Assembly: GCA_025353765.1 (NCBI GenBank)
Contig: JANXOD010000016.1
Span: 310,001-374,000, forward strand
Origin: Sphingobacteriales bacterium
Lineage (GTDB): Bacteria > Bacteroidota > Bacteroidia > Sphingobacteriales > Sphingobacteriaceae
Length of the DNA: 64,000 nucleotides
Direction: 5' to 3'
How positions within the stretch are numbered: position 1 is the first letter of the stretch; the number at the start of each line of letters is the position of its first letter. Both the position numbers and the translations under genes were made by a program. Under the pieces are notes generated by a model. It was not told the DNA's origin. It searched no databases and was given only the letters and a program-made list of their open reading frames with translations. This document shows positions 34,388 through 43,452 of the stretch, piece by piece.

Positions 34388-34462
34388 TGGTAGCCTCGAC
34401 CAGAATCGAACTGGTATCTAAAGTTTAGGAAACTTCTATTCTATCCGTTGAACTACGAGGCC
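34388..34462 (-). tRNA. tRNA-Arg (anticodon CCT)
   Basis: The minus strand folds as a cloverleaf: acceptor GGCCTCG with CGAGGCT (a G-T first pair), D arm, anticodon stem with loop TTCCTAA giving anticodon CCT, T arm with TTCGATT, and discriminator A plus an encoded CCA. The anticodon CCT reads the AGG arginine codon. The length is 75 with CCA. It has its own terminator, and it lies between the riboswitch block and the amidase gene. Confidence 0.95.
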
Positions 34463-34582
34463 CTTTAAATATTTAGCCAAATTTGCATATTATCCTTGGG
34501 ATAACTAATAACATGCGCTGTTTTTTATAAGAATACGGTATAAACAATAGTTAAAAGCGATCGTGAAATTACGCGAAATGCG

Positions 34583-35401
34583 TTACAGGTATTTCTTATA
34601 CAAATTATACAACACCTTTTTATCTTCAACAGTTAATACTGCAGTTAAGTCTGTTTGGATAAAATGCAGTTTAAATGCTTTAATAGCTGCAGTAAGGTCT
34701 GTAGTGTCATAGCCTATGATCCTTAAAGCTTCTGCCGGATTAAATGTTTCAGGAACGCTATCTACAAGAATAGAATCCTGCCATTTCCCAAACCCCAATT
34801 CAGAAAGCCTTTTCCAAGGGAAATTTGCATTTGGATCATTTTTACGTGTGGGAGCAATATCTGCATGACCAATAAAATTAGCTGTTGGAATACTGTAATC
34901 CTTTTTTACAGATGTTAATACCGTAATCAAGCTCTTTATTTGTGGTTCCGCAAAAGGTTCAAATCCATTATTATCCAGTTCAATTCCAATAGATGATGAG
35001 TTAATATCTGTCTGATTCCCCCATTTACCGTTACCAGCATGCCATGCTCGTAAATAATCATTTAACATGTGATATACCATTCCATCTTTGCCAATTATAT
35101 AATGGGCACTCACCTGTGTTCTTGGGAGCGTAAATGTTTTTAAGGTTTCCTCTGTTGAGTTTTGTGCGGTATGGTGAATGATCACATAGTTAGGCTTTCG
35201 CAAACTAAAATTGGTAGTTCCAACCCAGTCTTGTCCGGGTATTGGGTCAGGTAATTGCCGGATGGTTTTAGCTAATTCTTTTACCTGCTTTTTATAAATC
35301 CGGTTGGTGGAAGCATAAGGGTTAATAGCGCAGGAGGTAATGGTTGTTGCTATCGCGATAGCAAGAAAAAAGAAATTAAATGTACCGCGAATTTGCATCA
35401 T
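34583..35401 (-). CDS. Outer-membrane N-acetylmuramoyl-L-alanine amidase (AmiD-like lipoprotein)
   Basis: A signal peptide with lipobox TITSCAIN (Cys at about 24) marks a lipoprotein. The amidase_2 domain (about 55-200) has YVIIHHTAQN, AWHAGNGKWG and IGHADIAPTRKNDP; the His of HHT and GHAD with the Lys/Asp block are the zinc and catalytic residues of AmpD/AmiD. The C-terminus (about 220-272) looks like a peptidoglycan-binding domain (AEALRIIGYDTTDLTAAIKAF). It recycles muropeptides in the periplasm. PAP2 genes sit upstream. Confidence 0.9.
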   Translation of the reverse strand: MMQIRGTFNFFFLAIAIATTITSCAINPYASTNRIYKKQVKELAKTIRQLPDPIPGQDWVGTTNFSLRKPNYVIIHHTAQNSTEETLKTFTLPRTQVSAHYIIGKDGMVYHMLNDYLRAWHAGNGKWGNQTDINSSSIGIELDNNGFEPFAEPQIKSLITVLTSVKKDYSIPTANFIGHADIAPTRKNDPNANFPWKRLSELGFGKWQDSILVDSVPETFNPAEALRIIGYDTTDLTAAIKAFKLHFIQTDLTAVLTVEDKKVLYNLYKKYL

Positions 35402-35474
35402 CTTAAATTGATTGGCGAATTTACTAAAAGATAAAAATATCGCTTAATGAAATGAAATTTTCATCTATGCCATA

Positions 35475-36458
35475 TTAATACGCAGGAGCTTTTGTATGTT
35501 TTACTGCAAATAACTGATTAGCCTTTAATGTAATTTTTGCGGTCAGGTAACCGAGTCCTAAAGCCAGAGGATAATCACCTGCCCAATGCACGCCATTGTT
35601 AATCATTGCCAGTCCAACTAAGCTGGTAACCGAATATCCTACAGGTTTAATCCACTGCTTTTCGGGATAATTCCCAGACAAAATAGTTACAGTAGACATT
35701 AAAGTTGCCAAATGCCCGGATGGAAAAGCATCATGAGCTGATACTGCATGCTGATATGTTTTAGGATTAGGAAAAAATTGCCAGCGGCCACCAGACGCTG
35801 TAGCCGCAGAGGGACTTTCGCGGCCAGTAATGCGCTTTAAGAATTGAGTGGTAATCCCCATCAACAAAAAAGATTCTACCAATTGACTGGCTGTAGAAAC
35901 AGAACGATAATCTTTAGTTATTTTTCCATAAGTAAGCAACCCGGCACTTATTACTAAACTTGGCAAGCCTTCCCCAAGCGAATAAATAGCGGAGTTTAAA
36001 TTTTGAGGAACTTGGTAAATCCCCATTCCTGCTAAAGTTAGGCCAGTTTTAAAACGAGAGGCTCTTTCAAAACCAATATGGTTTGAAAAATGCTGTACAC
36101 CATTTGTAATGTGCTGATCTGCCAACAGAAGTAATGCCGTTGAACCCGCAATAATTGCCAATGGTGTTAATGATTCTTTTTTAAATGGAGTAGTAAATAA
36201 TACTCCCATATCTTTCGGAAAATTAGTAATAAACCCAAAAGTTTTAGGCTTTTCATAACCAAGATATTGTCCATTTGCAAGAGCATATATTTTTATACCG
36301 CTAGCTTTCATTGCAGAAATACTATCCCGGGATATTGTATCTATAATTCCTTTGTTTATAGATATAGAGTCGGAGGTAGTCTCTGCATGAACACTACACA
36401 TCACCAAAAAGAAAGGAATAATGAGCCATAGGCGAAAAAACATATAATTAGCTATCAC
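35475..36458 (-). CDS. PAP2 family phosphatase (long form)
   Basis: This membrane phosphatase has PAP2 motifs KRITGRESPSAA (region 1), AFPSGHLATLMS (about 245-256) with the catalytic His, and HWAGDYPLALGLG (about 290-302) with the second His/Asp. A signal-like N-terminus precedes an extra region of about 70 residues before the first core helices. It acts on lipid phosphates such as undecaprenyl-PP or lipid A; the choice cannot be told. It directly abuts its paralogue at 36459, so the pair is co-transcribed. Confidence 0.85.
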   Translation of the reverse strand: MIANYMFFRLWLIIPFFLVMCSVHAETTSDSISINKGIIDTISRDSISAMKASGIKIYALANGQYLGYEKPKTFGFITNFPKDMGVLFTTPFKKESLTPLAIIAGSTALLLLADQHITNGVQHFSNHIGFERASRFKTGLTLAGMGIYQVPQNLNSAIYSLGEGLPSLVISAGLLTYGKITKDYRSVSTASQLVESFLLMGITTQFLKRITGRESPSAATASGGRWQFFPNPKTYQHAVSAHDAFPSGHLATLMSTVTILSGNYPEKQWIKPVGYSVTSLVGLAMINNGVHWAGDYPLALGLGYLTAKITLKANQLFAVKHTKAPAY

Positions 36459-37232
36459 TTATAAATTAAAATTATGTGCATAATATAGTTCTATATTCTG
36501 GTTTTGATAGGTTGGAACAAGCACTGTATTCATTGTACCTTTTTTAAATAGAAATCGTTCAATGGTAGGATACGCCAAATAGCTTAATTTAGTAGATATT
36601 ATTCCAACACTGGCGCCTGCAACTACATCACTAAACCAGTGTTTATTGTTGTACATCCGTAAAGCTCCCGTGGTAGTTGCTAGAGTATAGCCGGCTATCC
36701 CATACCAGGGAGATACATCTTTATATTCCTGGTAAAAGAATTCTGCCCCAACAAATGCAGTAGCTGTATGACCTGACGGGAAGGAAGTATTTGCTGAGCC
36801 ATCCGGTCGCAACCGAAGGGTGGTTGTTTTACCGGTGTATACCATAATTTCCATAATCGTATTCGCCATTACATATATCATGGTTCTATCTCTAAAATTA
36901 TTTTTTCCTTTTAAACCCGTGGCGTTTAAACCATAAACAGCAGCAGCCGGGGAAAACTGCAGATAGTTGTCTGTCTTAGTTGAAAAGTTTGGATATGCTT
37001 CATCAATGCTATTTTGCAAATGATGATCAAATCTTCTTAATGCATTATTACCTAAGGTTATCATTCCGTATCCCATGAAAGCGGCAGGAATCATATAGGG
37101 TAACAAACCGGACTTAATTGGAGAATTAGAAGATGAATGAGGTATTTTAATACTATCTACCTGCTGAGCTGTTGCAAAATTGAAAGATTGGGCTTGAAAA
37201 AAAAATAGCAAGAGAACGTTATATAACTTCAT
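36459..37232 (-). CDS. PAP2 family phosphatase (short form)
   Basis: It contains PAP2 motifs TTLRLRPDGSAN, TSFPSGHTATAF (about 149-160) and NKHWFSDVVAGASVG (about 192-206). An N-terminal signal peptide (LYNVLLLFFFQAQSFNFATAQ) is followed by several hydrophobic segments. It is the upstream member of a tandem pair with a 327-residue paralogue, and the stop abuts that gene. The two may split between lipid A and undecaprenyl pyrophosphate, which is inference. Confidence 0.87.
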   Translation of the reverse strand: MKLYNVLLLFFFQAQSFNFATAQQVDSIKIPHSSSNSPIKSGLLPYMIPAAFMGYGMITLGNNALRRFDHHLQNSIDEAYPNFSTKTDNYLQFSPAAAVYGLNATGLKGKNNFRDRTMIYVMANTIMEIMVYTGKTTTLRLRPDGSANTSFPSGHTATAFVGAEFFYQEYKDVSPWYGIAGYTLATTTGALRMYNNKHWFSDVVAGASVGIISTKLSYLAYPTIERFLFKKGTMNTVLVPTYQNQNIELYYAHNFNL

Positions 37233-37436
37233 ATTAAGAGTCTAACCCAGCTATTGTATAATTATTAGCCAGATTTGATGGAACAAAATTATAATAATTC
37301 TATTACTTATTATTCGGATTGATTTAAATTCTAATGCCCTGTTTATTTGCCTCAATTTTATTTAGCCTGTAATCAGATAATACCAGCCTCTAAAATTTTA
37401 TTAACTTTAATCCCAACTAAAAATCTGGTATAATAA

Positions 37437-39101
37437 ATGAAAAAAATCACATTCATAACAGCATTATCTTTTATTATAGGCTTATCAGCTTGTAACAACA
37501 GCAATAAAACGACCTTAGCCTCTCATACAGATCAAGCGGATTCATTACAGGCTTATGTAGCAGACCGCCTTCCTATTTATGAAAAAGTAAAACTCACCAC
37601 AGATCTTAACCAGCTAAGTGCGTGCGAGCGTAAAATGTTGCCCTTGCTTATTCAGGCCGCACAGATTATGGATGAATTGTTTTGGAAACAAACCTATCCT
37701 CAACGGGATAGTTTGCTGAATGTGCTAAAAGATGAAAAAACAAAAGAGTTTATTAAAATTAATTACGGACCATGGGACAGATTAAATGGCGATAAACCAT
37801 TTGTTGCTAGTATTGGACCCAAACCAGAAGGTTCTGGTTTTTATCCTGCTAATATGACCAAAGAAGAACTGGCAAAATCCGATGTGAAAGATAAACAGGG
37901 ATTATACTCTGTGATTCGCAGAAATGCTTCCGGCAAATTAGAATCCATTCCATATCATGTACTATATAAAACTGAACTTGAAAAAGCTTCTGATTTGTTA
38001 AAACAAGCCGCGGCTCTAAGCGATGAACCTCAGCTTAAAAAATATCTTACACTACGGGCTGAAGCTTTAATTACGGACGATTATACTGCAAGTGATTATG
38101 CCTGGATGGACATGACAAATAACGGTTTGGATATTATTATAGGCCCTATTGAAAATTATGAAGATGCTCTTTTTAATGCACGGGCAGCTTATGAAAGTTA
38201 TGTTTTAGTAAAAGACAAAGAGTGGAGCAAACGCCTTAAAAAATATGTAAGTATGTTACCAGAATTACAACGCGGCCTTCCTGTTGATGCTGCTTATAAA
38301 AAAGAAACTCCGGGTACAGATTCTCAACTTGCCGCTTTTGATGTAATTTATTATGCCGGTCATTGTAATTCAGGCGGTAAAACTATTGCTGTAAATCTTC
38401 CAAATGATGAAGAGATACAGCAGAAAAAAGGAACCCGGCGTTCACAATTAAAAAATGCGATGAGAGCCAAGTTTGATAAAATAATGGTTCCTATTGCTAA
38501 AGAATTAATTGATAAAGACCAGGAACAATATGTTAAGTTTGATGCCTTTTTTGCAGATGTAATGTTTCATGAAGTAGCACACGGATTAGGAATAAAAAAC
38601 ACCATTACCAGCAAAGGCTACGTTCGCGAAGCTTTACAGGAACAATTCTCATGGTTAGAAGAAGGTAAGGCAGATATTCTGGGTTTATATATGGTTACCA
38701 GCTTATTGAAAAAGGGAGAATTGCAGGGCGATATTAAAGATTATTATACCACTTTTATGGCAGGTATTTTACGGTCGGTGCGTTTTGGTGCAGGCGAAGC
38801 ACATGGAAAAGCTAATATGCTTGCTTTTAATTTCTTCAATAAGAAAGGTGCTTTTCTGCGAAATCCAAATGGAACCTATAAAGTGGATTATGAAAAATTT
38901 GCTTCCGCAATGAATGATTTGAGTAAACTTATCCTTACTCTGCAAGGCAATGGCGATAAAGCAGCAGTAGAAAAAGTACAAAAAGAAATGGCTTTAATTC
39001 ATCCGCAACTAAAATCAGATCTGGACAGATTGGGTAAAAAAGGTATTCCGGTAGATGTAGTTTTTGAACAGGGTGTGGATGTATTAGGCATAAAAAATTA
39101 G
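37437..39101 (+). CDS. M49-like zinc peptidase lipoprotein (dipeptidyl-peptidase III-related)
   Basis: The lipobox GLSACNN (Cys at 19) marks a lipoprotein. The zinc region has FHEVAHGLG (His378, Glu379, His382) and, about 27 residues later, LEEGKADILGLY with the third ligand Glu near 408. The distant similarity is to the M49 dipeptidyl-peptidase III family, whose usual motif is HExxxH with EECRAD; here it is the pentapeptide HExxH. At 554 residues it is shorter than DPP III. It is followed by an MtfA-like peptidase 20 bases on. Confidence 0.75.
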   Translation: MKKITFITALSFIIGLSACNNSNKTTLASHTDQADSLQAYVADRLPIYEKVKLTTDLNQLSACERKMLPLLIQAAQIMDELFWKQTYPQRDSLLNVLKDEKTKEFIKINYGPWDRLNGDKPFVASIGPKPEGSGFYPANMTKEELAKSDVKDKQGLYSVIRRNASGKLESIPYHVLYKTELEKASDLLKQAAALSDEPQLKKYLTLRAEALITDDYTASDYAWMDMTNNGLDIIIGPIENYEDALFNARAAYESYVLVKDKEWSKRLKKYVSMLPELQRGLPVDAAYKKETPGTDSQLAAFDVIYYAGHCNSGGKTIAVNLPNDEEIQQKKGTRRSQLKNAMRAKFDKIMVPIAKELIDKDQEQYVKFDAFFADVMFHEVAHGLGIKNTITSKGYVREALQEQFSWLEEGKADILGLYMVTSLLKKGELQGDIKDYYTTFMAGILRSVRFGAGEAHGKANMLAFNFFNKKGAFLRNPNGTYKVDYEKFASAMNDLSKLILTLQGNGDKAAVEKVQKEMALIHPQLKSDLDRLGKKGIPVDVVFEQGVDVLGIKN

Positions 39102-39121
39102 GAGGTTGAGGAATACTGCTT

Positions 39122-39907
39122 ATGACCATCGTAATTATTGCAGCAGCATTTATAATCGTTTTTGTTTATTTTTATCGAACAGCAAATGCTAACAACACTC
39201 CTTCAGATTCTGTTGTGTCTCAACATTATATGGAGGTTTTAGAAAATCACGTAAAATATTATCAGCAGCTTAATCCAGATAAGAAAAACCTTTTTGCAAA
39301 AAAGGTGCAAGTGTTTTTGGAGCGTGTAAATATAGAAGGCGTAGGCACAGAGATAGAAGAACTGGATCGCATATTAGTTGCTTCCAGTGCTATTATTCCC
39401 ATCTTCGGTTTTGGCGATTGGAAATATAATAATCTTACGAATGTGGTTTTATATCCCGATACCTTTAACGATGAATTTCAGTTTGAAGGCGGTGATCGCA
39501 ATGTATTGGGGATGGTTGGGACTGGTTATATGAACGGGCAAATGATACTTTCTAAATCTGCCCTGCGGGAAGGTTTCTCTAATGCCCAAGGTAAAAGCAA
39601 TACAGCCATTCATGAGTTTGTACATCTTTTGGATAAATCTGATGGTTCTACAGACGGCATTCCCGAAAACTTAATGGAATACAGTTACACCATTCCCTGG
39701 TTAAAAATGATACATCAGGAAATTCACAAAATAGAAAAAGGAACATCAGATATTAATCCTTATGCGATAACTAATGATGCCGAATTTTTTGCTGTGGTAT
39801 CCGAATATTTCTTTAAACAGCCCGACTTGCTGGAAAGCAAACATCCCGAAATATATGTAGTACTAAGCAAAATCTTTCAACAAGATTTGACAAAAGAGCA
39901 TCCCTAA
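39122..39907 (+). CDS. MtfA-like zinc peptidase (M90 family)
   Basis: MtfA-family (M90) proteins have HExxH followed by a distant acidic ligand; here AIHEFVHLLDKSDGSTDG (His about 160) and NDAEFFAVVSEYFF, whose acidic residue is a candidate ligand, fit. The N-terminus carries one hydrophobic segment (VIIAAAFIIVFVYFY) that anchors it to the membrane. E. coli MtfA is regulated by Mlc, which is not seen here. It follows the M49-like gene by 20 bases, so the two are likely to be co-transcribed. Confidence 0.88.
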   Translation: MTIVIIAAAFIIVFVYFYRTANANNTPSDSVVSQHYMEVLENHVKYYQQLNPDKKNLFAKKVQVFLERVNIEGVGTEIEELDRILVASSAIIPIFGFGDWKYNNLTNVVLYPDTFNDEFQFEGGDRNVLGMVGTGYMNGQMILSKSALREGFSNAQGKSNTAIHEFVHLLDKSDGSTDGIPENLMEYSYTIPWLKMIHQEIHKIEKGTSDINPYAITNDAEFFAVVSEYFFKQPDLLESKHPEIYVVLSKIFQQDLTKEHP

Positions 39908-39943
39908 AATAGGATTGTTCTAATAGGTGGAAATTTAATCCGC

Positions 39944-41134
39944 TTATATTTTCTTAAATGAAAAAACCTTTAAATTCCCGCCGGTATAGTTACAAACCCA
40001 GGCTTCCAATTTTTTTTCATCTTCATACAGATCTATGCCTACGGGTTTTCCATAACAATGGAAGGAATATATCCTAATAAAGCTATTTTTAGTTATATTA
40101 AAAACATCAAGCGTATTACCGCTATAACAGGTAACAAATAAAAACTTTTTATCTTTAGAAAGTACTATTGTTCCTGGCGAAGTATGGGTAGCTGCTTTAA
40201 ACAATGTCGTTCCGGAAACGGCATCAATACAAGCTATTTGGGCCAGACTATTGAATGAAACAAATAAATGGCCGCTCGTATCCATCACAATATGACGAGG
40301 GTTATTTGCCACCTTTATATCTTTTTCGATTTTCCATGTCTTATTATTAATAACACTGATTTTGTTGCTTCCCATTATGGCTATATATGACTTATTGTTC
40401 TTGTCGTCAACAGCAATTCCTCTGGGAATAGAACATACAGGAATGGTCGAAATTATCTTTCCATAAGGGGGGATGGTATCATTAATTTGTAAAACGCTTA
40501 TGGTATGCGAATGCCAATTGCTCACAAGCAAATATTTACTATCGGCAGTTTTTGCAATTACTTTTGGTGTTTTACCTGTTTTAATAAAAGGCACATCTAA
40601 AGTATCTTCAGTATGTTTTTTCAGATCGATGGTGTAAATTCGTTTAAACTGAGAAATATTGGTTTTTAATGATAAAGAATCAACTATTATAGGAACAATG
40701 CCTGCTGCATTATGCAAGGACACCCATAAAACCTTATCGTGATGACTGAAACAGGCTTCTACCGGTTTTTCTTCATATGAAGATATCGACTTATTTAATT
40801 GGTAATTCCATCCTGTTGCCTTTTTGGGCTTGAACTTAAATTCCCTTACCATCTTTTGGGGAGCTTCTTCAAATTCGCAAATGCTCATAGACTCTAAATT
40901 CATGGCGTATAATTTTGTGCCGGTTGAATTGAATAGAACGGATTTGGTTCCATAAGAGGAGGCAAGCGTTTGAGTTTTATAAAGAATAAGCCGGGAATAG
41001 GCTTTTTCATGATGAGAATTTAATGAGGCCCTCTTTACCTCATTTGCTTTATCTTTTTCACGGCTACAAGAAATATTTATGATAATAATGATTGAAATAA
41101 ACAGAAGCTTATTTAAACTTATCAGAAAATTCAT
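39944..41134 (-). CDS. YncE-like beta-propeller lipoprotein
   Basis: A lipobox NISCSRE (Cys at about 23) precedes a repetitive beta-propeller of YVTN type: blades such as KYLLVSNWHSHTISVLQIND, KSYIAIMGSNKISVINNKT and FLFVTCYSGNTLDVFNITK recur at about 40-residue spacing. Such lipoproteins bind partners or small molecules; the ligand is unknown. It is convergent with the MtfA-like gene, separated by 36 bases. Confidence 0.8.
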   Translation of the reverse strand: MNFLISLNKLLFISIIIIINISCSREKDKANEVKRASLNSHHEKAYSRLILYKTQTLASSYGTKSVLFNSTGTKLYAMNLESMSICEFEEAPQKMVREFKFKPKKATGWNYQLNKSISSYEEKPVEACFSHHDKVLWVSLHNAAGIVPIIVDSLSLKTNISQFKRIYTIDLKKHTEDTLDVPFIKTGKTPKVIAKTADSKYLLVSNWHSHTISVLQINDTIPPYGKIISTIPVCSIPRGIAVDDKNNKSYIAIMGSNKISVINNKTWKIEKDIKVANNPRHIVMDTSGHLFVSFNSLAQIACIDAVSGTTLFKAATHTSPGTIVLSKDKKFLFVTCYSGNTLDVFNITKNSFIRIYSFHCYGKPVGIDLYEDEKKLEAWVCNYTGGNLKVFSFKKI

Positions 41135-41255
41135 GCGAATTGTTTATAACTTAACAAACACTGAATTTTAAAGTTTTAATTATCATGAATATGCTTAAAT
41201 AATAGTTTATTAGCAAAGTCAAATTAGTGTGAAGGGAATTTTAAGCAAATGCATC

Positions 41256-41918
41256 TTAAATCTGAATGCGATGTGTTATTTCTTTACCAGATAATGAATC
41301 TATTAAAAATAGATCAATATACTGCACCTTGGGAAACCAAAAAGAGCCGCCGTTAACTCGCACAAACACTCGTTTTAAAAGCATTTGCTTGTTTTCAATC
41401 ATCACATATACATAGTATTTTTTATTATTTACAGATCGCTTTAAATACAAAGGCAACTTTTTATGAGCTGCAAGTCTTATCTCATATTCCTCTTTACCGA
41501 GGGCTTTGCTTTGTACACCATAAGCAAATTTCTTTTCGATACAGCTTAACTCTTTATGCTGCCCCTGTTCACTATATCTTATCCATGAACCCACTACCGG
41601 ATTTTCAGGATGTAGGGACCCGTCTTTTCTAAAATTAAGTTCATAAATCACGGTGTTTGCATCCGGATCACGTTGCAGGTAAAATAATAGCTTACTTCCT
41701 TTAGGACAAGGCAGAGGAGTTGTATCAAGAAGGTTTGCCTTCAGTTGAGGAACCCATAACGTTAGAAAAAAAAGTACTGTTACTACCCGGCGTAGTGTAT
41801 ACACGAAATAATTAGGCGAATTTTTTCCCACTTTATGGAGATCAAGGAATGTTGATTGGTTAGCTCCGAAGATAGAAAACCGATCTCTCTCTCTGGAAAA
41901 CAGTAATAATGCATGCAT
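41256..41918 (-). CDS. DUF4833 family protein
   Basis: It resembles the Bacteroidota DUF4833 family: LLFYLQRDPDANTVIYELNF, PVVGSWIRYSEQG and WFPKVQYIDLFLID are characteristic. The function is unknown. The long N-terminus ahead of the hydrophobic segment VVTVLFFLTLWVPQL is atypical. An internal GTG at 41831 or 41804 would give a proper signal peptide, so the true start may be there. It is flanked by the propeller lipoprotein and the SPW gene without clear operon links. Confidence 0.7.
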   Translation of the reverse strand: MHALLLFSRERDRFSIFGANQSTFLDLHKVGKNSPNYFVYTLRRVVTVLFFLTLWVPQLKANLLDTTPLPCPKGSKLLFYLQRDPDANTVIYELNFRKDGSLHPENPVVGSWIRYSEQGQHKELSCIEKKFAYGVQSKALGKEEYEIRLAAHKKLPLYLKRSVNNKKYYVYVMIENKQMLLKRVFVRVNGGSFWFPKVQYIDLFLIDSLSGKEITHRIQI

Positions 41919-42012
41919 TTTTTTCGTGTTTAAGTATAGATTAGCAGTAGATAATAGCTATTTCATAAATGATTAATTCAATTTAAACAAGATGTGTATT
42001 AGTAGTTTTCAT

Positions 42013-42037
42013 TTGTCTTATTATAAGAATAAGACAA
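42013..42037. repeat. Perfect 10-bp inverted repeat
   Basis: TTGTCTTATT and AATAAGACAA pair perfectly with a 5-nt loop in the gap downstream of the SPW gene on the minus strand. There is no T-run, so it is a hairpin of uncertain role. Confidence 0.4.
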
Positions 42038-42093
42038 CAAGAAGAACCCATATCCCCTATGCCCAATTTGATTTTTTATTTAACCGCGACTAG

Positions 42094-42471
42094 TTAATGT
42101 ACATTTCTAAAGAGTCGCCTTTGGTATCGGGGTAATCTTTCAGTTAATATGGCTGCGCATATTCCAAAAATGCCCATACTGAGATGCGGAAGGTAAACTT
42201 GGTGATTAAAATTAAAAACCCAGGGTGATGCTGCCAGAAATATGCCTGTTATTAAATTAATTTTTAAATGGGCAGGCATGGGAATGATTTTTAGTATTCC
42301 GGCTTCATAATTTGTAAGCATTGCCGTAGCAATAAATATAATACCAACAACAACTGGGATTCGTTGGGCAATTCCGCCACTATTCAAATTAAAAAACCAG
42401 GGAAAAGTAATTAGAAATATGCCGCTTAGATAGTCCAGCACTCCATAAAATTTTGTAGTTATAAATCTCAT
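42094..42471 (-). CDS. SPW repeat membrane protein
   Basis: The 125-residue protein has four hydrophobic segments in two repeats. Each repeat has the pattern SGIFLITFPWFFNL and TGIFLAASPWVFNF, the SPW motif that gives the family its name. The function is not known. It begins MRFITTKFYGVLDYLSG. Its neighbours, a DUF4833 gene and a GH25 lysozyme, do not suggest a role. Confidence 0.85.
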   Translation of the reverse strand: MRFITTKFYGVLDYLSGIFLITFPWFFNLNSGGIAQRIPVVVGIIFIATAMLTNYEAGILKIIPMPAHLKINLITGIFLAASPWVFNFNHQVYLPHLSMGIFGICAAILTERLPRYQRRLFRNVH

Positions 42472-42607
42472 CTTGGTAGAATTTAGTTAATAATAAATAC
42501 ATTATTTTAAATTATAACACAAATGAAGGTTGAATGTTTTTTATGAAAGAGTTTTTTATTAGTTAATATTAAATTTTTTTCATTGGCCTGTTTTTAACGG
42601 GAGCTAA

Positions 42608-43360
42608 TTATTTTTTATTGCTGTTTATAATGGTCTCAAATTGCTTTCTATTGCTATAGTAAACATTTAAATCTATAAAACCATTAATCCCATTGAGATG
42701 GCCTCTATTGGCAAATTGCCAAATGGTCCAACCTCTATTGTCTGGTAGCATTGGATGTGAATAGATATCTCTTATCCAAACAGGACATTGCCTGAAATTA
42801 TTAATGAGATAGTCGCTATAAAACTCCTTTGTTGAATATATTATAGGTTCTTGCCCATAGTATTTGGTAATTGTGGCAATGAAATCTCCAATTTCTTTAA
42901 TTATAAGGAGTCCCGACTTATCTGTTTTGCAATTAGCTCCGAATTCTAAGTCAATTGCTGGAGGAAGTGACCCAGGCTCTTTAGGCACTGTTTCTATAAA
43001 ATTATTAGCCTGCTCAATTCCGGTTTTACAAAGCCTGTAGAAGTGGTAAGCTCCAACACTATATCCATATCGCTTTGCATTGTTCCAATTGTATTTGAAT
43101 TTAGGATCTTTAAAGTCGGCCCCTTCGGTAGCTTTTATAAATATGAATGAAATATTTTCGTCTTTGAGTTTGTTCCAGTTAATGTTTCCCTGATGATGAG
43201 AAAGATCAATCCCTATAATGGGAAATTCTTCAGATGAAGGATAGTTAAAACGCAAATAGCCCTTATAGAATAGAAAAGCAATTATTCCACAACTAAGAAT
43301 TACTCCAACTATTCCAACAAAAAATATTTTGCAGAGTTTATGTTTAAACTTATTATTCAT
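42608..43360 (-). CDS. GH25 family lysozyme
   Basis: An N-terminal hydrophobic anchor (FVGIVGVILSCGIIAFLF, about 14-31) leads into a GH25 catalytic domain (about 45-245). GIDLSHHQGNINW, FIKATEGADFKDP and PPAIDLEFG carry the acidic residues of the active site. It cleaves beta-1,4 muramic bonds in peptidoglycan. It starts with ATG at 43360, and the rmuC gene lies 92 bases upstream on the same strand. A phage origin is not suggested: no other phage genes are near. Confidence 0.9.
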   Translation of the reverse strand: MNNKFKHKLCKIFFVGIVGVILSCGIIAFLFYKGYLRFNYPSSEEFPIIGIDLSHHQGNINWNKLKDENISFIFIKATEGADFKDPKFKYNWNNAKRYGYSVGAYHFYRLCKTGIEQANNFIETVPKEPGSLPPAIDLEFGANCKTDKSGLLIIKEIGDFIATITKYYGQEPIIYSTKEFYSDYLINNFRQCPVWIRDIYSHPMLPDNRGWTIWQFANRGHLNGINGFIDLNVYYSNRKQFETIINSNKK

Positions 43361-43452
43361 TTAATAGTTCAGCAAATCTTGAAACGTTTACTGCATTATT
43401 GCCTTTCCTTTATATAATAACTCTTTAATTTTTAGATTCAGCGGCAGTCTTA

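Noticed and set aside
42608-43360. GH25 lysozyme as a prophage remnant
   Set aside because: No other phage gene is near, and it has a membrane anchor typical of cellular enzymes.
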